A DNA stretch of 11,435 bases from Lactobacillus sp. (GTDB taxonomy: Bacteria > Bacillota > Bacilli > Lactobacillales > Lactobacillaceae). A program made the position numbers and the translations under genes. Of this stretch, positions 6,027-11,435 are shown in pieces. Where the stretch lies: assembly GCA_003482405.1 (NCBI GenBank), contig DMZB01000056.1, positions 1 through 11,435 on the forward strand, given 5' to 3'. Under the pieces are notes generated by a model that did not search any database, was not told the DNA's origin, and saw only the letters and a program-made list of their open reading frames with translations. How positions within the stretch are numbered: the stretch's first letter is position 1; each line of letters starts with the position of its first letter.

Positions 6027-6656
6027 TTAACGTGAAACGACCGAAATATGTTCATTAACGTGCTGATGGTTTTCAATTTCGTCCACAAACGCTAATGCAT
6101 AGTCTGCGTAACTGATCTCACTGCGGCCAGCGGCATTATAGCTTAGAAAATCTGCACCAAGCTGGTAGTGGCCCGTTTTTGGAGCTTTGAAGAGAAAATT
6201 TTCAGCTGGCGAAACGTAAGTCCAATCGACACCATCGCTAGCGACGAGTTCCTTTAGCGCGAGTCCCATATTTGTTGAGGTGTCTTTGATGGCCTCTGGA
6301 AATCCGGGCTGGTCGTACAAACGACTGGTGTGGTGCGCATCGGTAAAGAGACTACCAGCGCCACCAACGACCATTAAGCGAATGCCGGTTTGCTTAGTGA
6401 TTTCAATAAGGTGCTGCATGACTTCAGGATAGAGGTGGCCTGCGTTTATTGGCGCCCCAAATGCACTGACGAGAACGTCTAAGTCTTCAATGTCATCTGT
6501 TGTGAGGTCGTTGATGTCACGTTCGAGATAGTCAACGTTGCCCTTGATGCGGCGATGGTCGCGAACGATTGCCTCGACCTCGATGCCTCGCGTAAGTGCC
6601 TCCTGCATGATTAAATTGCCAGCCTTGCCAGTTGCGCCAATAATCCCAATTTTCAT
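6027..6656 (-). CDS. NAD(P)H-binding Rossmann protein (atypical SDR, NmrA/YwnB-like)
   Basis: A 209-residue protein with the dinucleotide-binding start MKIGIIGATGKAG (G7, G10, G13). Later landmarks are LVSAFGAP (62-69), VVGGAGSLF (96-104), VDWTYVSPAENF (143-154) and the C-terminal ISYADYALAFVDEIE (181-195), the pattern of atypical short-chain reductases close to B. subtilis YwnB. It has no classic YxxxK pair, so it may reduce a substrate weakly, sense redox cofactor, or act as a regulator; substrate unknown. The ATG at 6656 has GGAG 11 nt upstream; an in-frame GTG overlaps that site and is unlikely. It diverges from the GyrI-like gene with overlapping -10 boxes. The family call is good. Confidence 0.85.
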   Translation of the reverse strand: MKIGIIGATGKAGNLIMQEALTRGIEVEAIVRDHRRIKGNVDYLERDINDLTTDDIEDLDVLVSAFGAPINAGHLYPEVMQHLIEITKQTGIRLMVVGGAGSLFTDAHHTSRLYDQPGFPEAIKDTSTNMGLALKELVASDGVDWTYVSPAENFLFKAPKTGHYQLGADFLSYNAAGRSEISYADYALAFVDEIENHQHVNEHISVVSR

Positions 6657-6696
6657 TTTTACGTTCACTCCTTTTCGCATTCTTAACTTCACTGAC

Positions 6697-6704
6697 AGTA
6701 TAAT
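6697..6704. promoter_or_regulatory. overlapping divergent -10 boxes
   Basis: AGTATAAT reads TATAAT on the plus strand (6699-6704), towards the GyrI-like gene, and TATACT on the minus strand (6697-6702), towards the Rossmann-protein gene. Neither has a strong -35 at 17 bp (a TTCGCA at 6674-6679 is 19 bp from the plus box). Both cannot be occupied at once. Confidence 0.5.
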
Positions 6705-6714
6705 AGACTTAACT

Positions 6715-6748
6715 AAAAAAAGTGGTGCTCGCGCTTTGACCGAGCATC
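6715..6748 (-). terminator. possible minus-strand terminator inside the GyrI-like leader
   Basis: On the minus strand GATGCTCG and CGAGCACC pair around a 9-nt loop (plus positions 6741-6748 and 6724-6731) with one A-C mismatch. After two bases a run of seven T follows (plus A-run 6715-6721). It would stop transcripts arriving antisense through the GyrI-like gene before they reach the Rossmann-protein gene. On the plus strand the same bases form a slightly better stem in the leader of the GyrI-like mRNA, without a U-tract. Confidence 0.4.
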
Positions 6749-6771
6749 AATTAAGCAGGAGGAGTATTTTG

Positions 6772-7422
6772 ATGGACGAAGCAAAGTATGAATGGCGTAA
6801 AGAAGAACGCAAACTGTACCCAACAATGAAGCGGCCAACCATTACAACAATTCCTAAGCAGACCTTCATTATGTTGAAGGGGCAGGGTGATCCAAACGGT
6901 GAAGCATTTGGTGAAAAAGTGGCGGCATTGTATGCTATTAGTTATGCAATTAAGATGGCCCCGAAAAAGAAGATTATTTTCCCGGGAGCGTTTGATTACA
7001 CTGTCTATCCATTGGAAGGCCGCTGGACACTGCCAGATGGCTACAATCAACCGACAATCGATAAAACTCAGCTAATTTATACGATTATGATCAAACAGCC
7101 TTCGTTTGTGACAGAAGCTGTGCTGACGCAGGCAAAAACAATGGTTGCAGACAAAGTTTCGGCGCAATTGTTGAACGACATGACACTTAAAACAACGACA
7201 GAAGGACTCGTCGGGATGCTACTGCACATCGGTTCGTTTGATACCGAGCGTGAAGATTTTGAGCGTCTGGAATACTTTCTTCACAATGAGGGTTATGAGC
7301 GGACAGAAAAAGCGCACAAAGAGATTTATCTGTCTGATTTTCGACGGGTTGCCGAAGACAAACGGAAAACCTTGTTGCGCGTCGCGATTGCTAAGGATCA
7401 AACCCTGCGTGGGTCATTTTAG
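6772..7422 (+). CDS. GyrI-like small-molecule-binding protein
   Basis: A 216-residue stand-alone member of the GyrI-like ligand-binding family (PF06445, COG4832 type), the fold that in MerR and AraC regulators binds drugs; no DNA-binding helix precedes it here. Family landmarks are the N-terminal YEWRKEERKLYP (5-16), the first strand FIMLKGQGDPNGEAFGE (32-48), then the ALYAISYAIK helix (52-61), the FDYTVYPLEGRW segment (74-85) and a second repeat unit from about residue 94. The ATG at 6772 follows AGGAGGAG by 7 nt; the longer upstream reading lies antisense to the Rossmann-protein gene and is rejected. Its 3' end overlaps the exporter gene by 9 bp tail to tail. Being next to a drug exporter, it may bind or sense an exported compound, but that is inference from position only. 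Confidence 0.85.
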   Translation: MDEAKYEWRKEERKLYPTMKRPTITTIPKQTFIMLKGQGDPNGEAFGEKVAALYAISYAIKMAPKKKIIFPGAFDYTVYPLEGRWTLPDGYNQPTIDKTQLIYTIMIKQPSFVTEAVLTQAKTMVADKVSAQLLNDMTLKTTTEGLVGMLLHIGSFDTEREDFERLEYFLHNEGYERTEKAHKEIYLSDFRRVAEDKRKTLLRVAIAKDQTLRGSF

Positions 7423-8853
7423 CTGACGGCCATGCAAAACGTGTGCTAGTTGCAATGAGGTAAACAAAGCGAATAGGATCATGACAAATGACACCATGAA
7501 GGATACGCGTAATCCGTAATAAAATGCGTCGGGGTGGGCTGGTAGATACGTTGCAATATGAACACCCATATAGTGGCTCATGGCGGCAAACAAAGTCGTG
7601 GTGGCCGCTGCCGTACCGGTTACCATCCCAAGATTTCGCGCCAGTGAATTGATACTGCCAGCGATGCCTAGCTCACTTTTGTCCACAACCGACATGACGA
7701 TATCTCCATTGGGTGACTGAAACAAGCCGGTGCCCAATCCCATGACGATCGTAATCACAACGTATTGCCAGATTGGTGTTGTGCCGTTTAACAAGAGAAC
7801 AAATGCAAATTGTGACAGTGCAATGAGTGCTAACCCGCTACTAGCAACACTGGCCTGTGAGAGTTTGTCGGCTAAAAGCCCGCCAATCGGGCCTGCAATA
7901 ACCAGCGTAATCGGGAAAACCATCAATAGAATGCCTGCCTGTCCAGGTGTAAATCCGCGTGCGTTTTCCAAATAAAACGGCATCAGCACAACGCTGAAAA
8001 AGTTTGATAAAAAGATGAGTACTGCTGCGCCAACACCCAGTGAAAAAGGCCGATTGGTGAAAATGTGAAGTGACATCATCGGAGCCTTGGCATGGCGTTG
8101 TAGTAGCAGAAAACCAGCCAGGCTGACTAATGCTAGTACAAAGCCGATTAGTGGTACCAACGCAGTGAACCCAATTTGTTGGCCGATAAAGACACCACCG
8201 AAGAGGCCAATGATAAAAATAGACCAGGTCGTCAGTCCCCACCAATCAATGATGCCGCCGGGCCGTGGCTCAACTTTTGGCAGTGCAAATGCACCGACGA
8301 TAATAGCGAATAAGCCAATCGGTACGTTGATCCAGAAAATATCGTGCCAAGTGCCGGTTGCTAAAATGAGCCCACCGAGTGCAGGACCGGCTACTGAGCC
8401 TAACGCAACAAATGTGCCTACAAAGCCCATTGCACGGCCACGGCGAGTGATATCAAACGTACCTGTGACAATGCCATAGGTGTTTGATAATGTCAGTGCC
8501 CCACCAAATGCCTGGACAATCCGTGAAGCTAACAACATCCAAAAAGAGCCACTGAGGGCTGCGAGTAATGATCCGAGAACAAAAATACTAGTGCCAATCC
8601 GGAAAATTCTGACCTTGCCGTACATATCACCTAGTCTGCCAAAGAAGAGTAATAGTGCACACATGAAGATGAGGTAGAGTGACACGACCCATTCGGCTTG
8701 GTTTAAGGGGATTTGTAGTTGTCGACTCATAACGGGAATGGCAATGTTAACAATGCTGGCATCTAGGTTAGACATGAACGCAAAAATGCCAATGGCGACG
8801 AGCACCCACCAGTTATTTGTGGCGGCTACGTTAACAGCTTGCTTTTGCATCAT
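7414..8853 (-). CDS. DHA2-family (14-TM) multidrug:H+ antiporter, MFS
   Basis: A 479-residue membrane exporter, the length and pattern of the EmrB/QacA group of proton-driven drug antiporters. TM1 carries LDASIVNIAIP (30-40), the group's D1 motif. The loop motif A is GRLGDMYGK (72-80). TM5 holds the antiporter motif C, GPALGG (156-161), followed by WHDIFWINVPIG (169-180). About 14 hydrophobic segments follow in all. Two adjacent ATG codons begin the gene: 8853 (5 nt after GGAGG) and 8850 (8 nt), and either may be used. A longer frame to 8958 crosses the divergent CPBP gene start and is rejected. No terminator follows the stop, and the last 9 bp overlap the GyrI-like gene. The substrate is unknown. 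Confidence 0.9.
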   Translation of the reverse strand: MMQKQAVNVAATNNWWVLVAIGIFAFMSNLDASIVNIAIPVMSRQLQIPLNQAEWVVSLYLIFMCALLLFFGRLGDMYGKVRIFRIGTSIFVLGSLLAALSGSFWMLLASRIVQAFGGALTLSNTYGIVTGTFDITRRGRAMGFVGTFVALGSVAGPALGGLILATGTWHDIFWINVPIGLFAIIVGAFALPKVEPRPGGIIDWWGLTTWSIFIIGLFGGVFIGQQIGFTALVPLIGFVLALVSLAGFLLLQRHAKAPMMSLHIFTNRPFSLGVGAAVLIFLSNFFSVVLMPFYLENARGFTPGQAGILLMVFPITLVIAGPIGGLLADKLSQASVASSGLALIALSQFAFVLLLNGTTPIWQYVVITIVMGLGTGLFQSPNGDIVMSVVDKSELGIAGSINSLARNLGMVTGTAAATTTLFAAMSHYMGVHIATYLPAHPDAFYYGLRVSFMVSFVMILFALFTSLQLAHVLHGRQLK

Positions 8854-8881
8854 GGACACCTCCGTAACTTGTTTTGAATGT

Positions 8882-8914
8882 ATTGTAGGCGTGATGTTTG
8901 AAAAAGTGTAAAAT
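8882..8914. promoter_or_regulatory. divergent promoter region between the MFS exporter and the CPBP protease
   Basis: On the minus strand TTTACA (8907-8912) and TACAAT (8882-8887) form a -35/-10 pair with a slightly long 19 bp spacer, leading to the exporter gene. On the plus strand TAAAAT (8909-8914) is a -10 candidate for the CPBP gene but has no good -35. The plus -10 overlaps the minus -35, so the two promoters would compete. The whole gap between start codons is 81 bp. Confidence 0.4.
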
Positions 8915-8934
8915 TCGTTCTTGGAGGTGTTGCT

Positions 8935-9744
8935 ATGAGGAAATGGTCCGCAACACAAACACTTGGAATTTTGACGGGGCTAACAGCCATAATGATGTTG
9001 GTTTTGTTCATTGTGCGCCGTTTGTTTGGTCAGTTTATGGATCAAACCGCATGGGAGCTAAGTGCTGAGTTAGTTATCGTGTTGGTATTAATTGCCGTCA
9101 ATAAATATTGGTTGCATGTCCCGCTGTCCTATCAATGGCAAACGCATGGCCAGTTCTGGAGTGTATGCTGGTTAGGAATTTTGCTCGTTTTTATCAATGG
9201 TGGGGTCTTTATCGGAGGTTACGTTGTTAATACAAACGCAACACCAGCCATTGAAGCAGTGGTAATGGCATTACTAGTTGGCTACTATGAAGAAAGTTTC
9301 TTTCGCGGCATTATCCTAGGGCAGTTGCTTAAGTCATTTTCTGGCAAACATCGTGTGATTCTAGCTGTGTTGACGAGTAGTGTTCTATTTGGTTTAACGC
9401 ATGCGGCACATTATTTTGACGGTTTTGATCAAAGCAGTATTAATACAACGTTGCAGATCGGTTATGCAATTTGTTTAGGTGTTTATTTTTCAGCTGTTAC
9501 ATTGCGGACAGGTTCATTGTTATGGCCGATGTTGATGCATGCCACGTTTGATTTACCATCGCTGTACATTGAATTTACAACTCATAGTGGGGTGCTAAGT
9601 AATTCGCTATCTGGGGATGAGTTACTCATCACACTGATTAGTGATACAATCCACTACTTACCGGTGTTACTCATTGGTCTGTGGCTAATTCGACGGTCAC
9701 AGTTAGCCGAAATAGCACATGCTAATCCAGAGTGGTTAGAATAG
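8935..9744 (+). CDS. CPBP-family intramembrane metalloprotease
   Basis: A 269-residue membrane protein of the CPBP (CAAX protease and bacteriocin-processing, PF02517) family. All family motifs are present: EESFFRG at 119-125 (E119, E120, R124), FGLTHAAH at 152-159 (H156) and HATFD at 202-206 (H202, D206), the glutamates and histidines thought to hold the catalytic site in the membrane. About seven to eight hydrophobic segments surround them. In lactobacilli relatives serve as bacteriocin immunity or processing factors, but no bacteriocin gene is seen in the window. The start ATG follows GGAGGT by 6 nt. It diverges from the DHA2 exporter over 81 bp, and a long terminator follows the stop. The substrate is unknown; the active-site motifs are intact. 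Confidence 0.92.
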   Translation: MRKWSATQTLGILTGLTAIMMLVLFIVRRLFGQFMDQTAWELSAELVIVLVLIAVNKYWLHVPLSYQWQTHGQFWSVCWLGILLVFINGGVFIGGYVVNTNATPAIEAVVMALLVGYYEESFFRGIILGQLLKSFSGKHRVILAVLTSSVLFGLTHAAHYFDGFDQSSINTTLQIGYAICLGVYFSAVTLRTGSLLWPMLMHATFDLPSLYIEFTTHSGVLSNSLSGDELLITLISDTIHYLPVLLIGLWLIRRSQLAEIAHANPEWLE

Positions 9745-9803
9745 CTAAAATGCAATTGTGGCGGTTATTTATATTGATAATTCAAAATGAGTTCAAAAAA
9801 AAG

Positions 9804-9840
9804 GCTGTTTCGAGAAAGTGGTTAACTTTCTTGAAACAGC
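9804..9840. terminator. long two-way terminator between the CPBP gene and uspA
   Basis: Arms 9804-9819 (GCTGTTTCGAGAAAGT) and 9825-9840 (ACTTTCTTGAAACAGC) pair over 16 bp with one G-T wobble around a 5-nt loop. An A-run (9796-9802) precedes and TTCTTTTT follows, giving a U-tract in each direction. It ends the convergent CPBP and mntH-uspA transcripts. Confidence 0.9.
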
Positions 9841-9879
9841 TTCTTTTTGATTACATAGATTAAACAGCAGGTTGTTTAA

Positions 9880-10323
9880 TTAGCGAATTATCATGACTGA
9901 AATTGGTGAATACTTTGCCATATAGGCAGCTTGTGACCCGAAGTATTTGCGGATGCCCTTTTTAGAAAGGGAACCAATAATTAGTAGATCTGCATTTGCC
10001 TCAGAAATCACATTTTTAACAATGGTTTCACCAGGATCGCCTTCGTCAATGATAAACTCAACATTCTTGACGCCGCCTTCTTCAGCAACTTTTTGGTATT
10101 GCTTTAGGTGTTCGACAAGTTCGTCGTGTTCGCCATGGACATAATCTTTAGTGAGCGCCTGATACACATTCATGTCATCGCTTTCCAAGATTGACGTGAT
10201 GATTAACGTTGCGTCGTCTTTAGCAGCACGACGAACGGCGTATTTAAATGCTAACTGTGCATCAGCGGAGTCATCAACCCCGACTAAAATTCGTTTAAAA
10301 ACTTTATCTACATCTTCTGACAT
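9880..10323 (-). CDS. Universal stress protein, UspA family
   Basis: A 147-residue, single-domain UspA protein. The N-terminal strand FKRILVGVDDSADAQLAFKYA (9-29) has the aspartate that contacts adenine in ATP-binding members. LLIIGSLSKKGIRKYFGS (113-130) replaces the family's G-2x-G-9x-G(S/T) loop: the second glycine is S120 and the spacer is one residue shorter, so ATP binding may be weak or absent. The end VMIIR is typical. The ATG at 10323 has GAGGAG about 11 nt upstream. It follows mntH by only 36 bp on the same strand with no terminator, so it is probably cotranscribed with the metal transporter. Its role (stress survival or modulation of the transporter) is not known. Confidence 0.9.
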   Translation of the reverse strand: MSEDVDKVFKRILVGVDDSADAQLAFKYAVRRAAKDDATLIITSILESDDMNVYQALTKDYVHGEHDELVEHLKQYQKVAEEGGVKNVEFIIDEGDPGETIVKNVISEANADLLIIGSLSKKGIRKYFGSQAAYMAKYSPISVMIIR

Positions 10324-10359
10324 GACTGTTATTTCTCCTCAGGTTAGATTTGAAAACGA

Positions 10360-11435
10360 CTAGTTAGCTTCTGCCGCACTGTGATCTTCTTGTTCAGCTG
10401 CAGCAGCAAGTTGTGCTTCATAACGCTTGTTACCACGGTATAAATCAATGACCATCCATACCAGCAGTGCAACAATGGCAGCAATGACAATGTAAGCCAC
10501 AATGTTAGCCGTGTCGATATCTTTAGCAGGGAAGAAAGCCTGAATCTGAGCAGGCATGTTGTAAATGTTCAAACCAATCAACATTAATACTGCAACCCAT
10601 CCAGCGGCTTGCGTGTACCAGTGGTTCTTAAACCGATTACCCATTTCTACTTTACTGTTTGTAAACATCAACAGTGGCAGCATGGAGAATGGTAAGGCGA
10701 AGGCCAAGAATACTTGAGAGTTGTTCATCAAATCATTCAGCGCTTCGTGTTGGTGCACAGCGGACTGGCCGCTTGTTAAACCAACACAAATCAGAACAGG
10801 AAAAACAGAAATTAAACGGGTAACCAAACGACGCATCCACAGTGGCATCTTCATGTAGATAAACCCTTCCATGATAACCTGACCAGTTAAGGTCCCAGTA
10901 ATGGTGGAATTTTGGCCTGAAGCCAACAATGCAACAGCGAATAGGACTGACAAGATACCGGATTTTGCAACGGCAATCAGTAAACCATTACTTAACATTG
11001 AACTATTGGACAAAGCTTGGAACAATCCAAAGAATGATGGATCCTTCACAGCGCCTGTCTTAAATACCGCAACACCCATAATTAACAGTAATGAATTGAC
11101 AACAAAGGCACATGGTAATTGAATGTTGGAGTCCCATGTTGCGAAACGAACTGTTCGGGCAACATCTTCCTGATCGCTGTGATCAACTTTTCGTGTTTGG
11201 GAAACAGCAGCATGCAGGTACAAATGATGGGGCATAACCGTGGCACCAATAATTCCAAGAGCACCGGTCAAAGGTGTTGATCCGTTAACGTGATCCGTGC
11301 CGGAAAATGTTTGACCGGTTGGAATCAAGCCTTTAAAAATAGCACCGAAATCCGGATTGGAAAGTGCAACTTCATACACGAAGATGAAAAGAATAACCAA
11401 AATCAAGCAAACAACGATTGCTTCGATTTTTCTAA
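10360..11435 (-). CDS. mntH: Nramp-family divalent metal (Mn2+) transporter, C-terminal part (cut by window edge)
   Basis: The frame is open to the window end, so the 5' part with TM1 (DPGN motif) is missing; about 358 codons are present. Nramp proteins import Mn2+ and other divalent metals with protons across the cytoplasmic membrane. The visible start, RKIEAIVV, leads into a membrane helix. The TM6 signature is GIIGATVMPHHLYLHAA, whose MPH methionine and histidine serve metal binding and proton transfer in the family. Several more hydrophobic segments follow, then a polar tail YRGNKRYEAQLAAAAEQEDHSAAEAN. Any TTG at 11406 is internal and not the start. uspA follows 36 bp downstream in a likely operon. 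Manganese as the main substrate is inferred from the family in lactobacilli; control elements lie outside the window. Confidence 0.92.
   Translation of the reverse strand, partial: RKIEAIVVCLILVILFIFVYEVALSNPDFGAIFKGLIPTGQTFSGTDHVNGSTPLTGALGIIGATVMPHHLYLHAAVSQTRKVDHSDQEDVARTVRFATWDSNIQLPCAFVVNSLLLIMGVAVFKTGAVKDPSFFGLFQALSNSSMLSNGLLIAVAKSGILSVLFAVALLASGQNSTITGTLTGQVIMEGFIYMKMPLWMRRLVTRLISVFPVLICVGLTSGQSAVHQHEALNDLMNNSQVFLAFALPFSMLPLLMFTNSKVEMGNRFKNHWYTQAAGWVAVLMLIGLNIYNMPAQIQAFFPAKDIDTANIVAYIVIAAIVALLVWMVIDLYRGNKRYEAQLAAAAEQEDHSAAEAN

Noticed and set aside
6025..6062. Direct repeat CATTAACGTG (6025-6034 and 6053-6062)
   Set aside because: It falls mostly in the coding end of the Rossmann-protein gene, and only two short copies exist, so chance is likely.
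6538..6771. N-terminal extension of the GyrI-like protein
   Set aside because: It is antisense to the Rossmann-protein gene and crosses both -10 boxes; ATG 6772 has AGGAGGAG upstream.
8087..8479. 130-codon open frame on the plus strand
   Set aside because: It lies antisense to the exporter gene and reads as a proline- and lysine-rich shadow of membrane-helix codons.
8854..8958. N-terminal extension of the exporter
   Set aside because: It would run across the divergent promoter and the CPBP start codon; the internal ATG pair follows a perfect GGAGG.
9859..9880. Inverted repeat ATTAAACA ... TGTTTAAT at the uspA stop
   Set aside because: An 8-bp AT-rich stem without a U-tract; the strong terminator lies just beyond, so this is probably incidental.

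Overview
The window looks like chromosomal DNA from a low-to-mid GC Firmicute, most likely a member of the Lactobacillaceae. The reasons are strong GGAGG-type ribosome binding sites before nearly every gene, CcpA/cre-like operators, and the gene set: a RihC-type nucleoside hydrolase, a PemI/MazE-MazF toxin-antitoxin pair, a DHA2 drug exporter, a CPBP protease, and an Nramp transporter followed by a UspA gene. The species cannot be fixed from sequence reading alone. I see no rRNA, tRNA, CRISPR array, insertion sequence or prophage gene.

Layout. Bases 1-2094 (minus strand) hold a large FAD/NAD(P)-binding oxidoreductase-like protein, followed 43 bp downstream by the start of nnrE (NAD(P)H-hydrate epimerase), which is cut by the window edge. 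Bases 2337-2916 (plus) hold a two-gene MazEF/PemIK toxin-antitoxin operon with a palindrome at its promoter. A shared two-way terminator (2927-2956) separates it from rihC (2973-3887, minus), a nucleoside hydrolase with a CcpA-type operator at its promoter. Divergent from rihC is a tyrosine phosphatase (plus, ends at 4929) whose Shine-Dalgarno sequence points at a non-standard ATC codon. A strong hairpin (5113-5154) separates it from a free-standing tRNA-editing-like B3/B4 domain protein (5176-5877, minus) and, upstream of that, a small NAD(P)H-binding Rossmann protein (6027-6656, minus).

A GyrI-like ligand-binding protein (6772-7422, plus) diverges from the Rossmann gene, with overlapping -10 boxes on the two strands. 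It converges on, and overlaps by 9 bp, a 14-TM DHA2 multidrug exporter (7414-8853, minus). The exporter diverges from a CPBP (CAAX-like) membrane protease (8935-9744, plus). A long two-way terminator (9804-9840) then separates the protease from uspA and a truncated mntH (minus), which form a likely mntH-uspA operon.

Most of this is ordinary lactobacillus chromosome. The observations most worth checking are the apparent ATC start of the phosphatase, the overlapping exporter/GyrI-like gene tails with no terminator between them and a possible minus-strand terminator only beyond the GyrI-like gene, the two-half-site inverted repeat in front of the B3/B4 gene, and the palindromic operators of the toxin-antitoxin and rihC promoters. 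I found no clear evidence for a wholly new multi-gene system.
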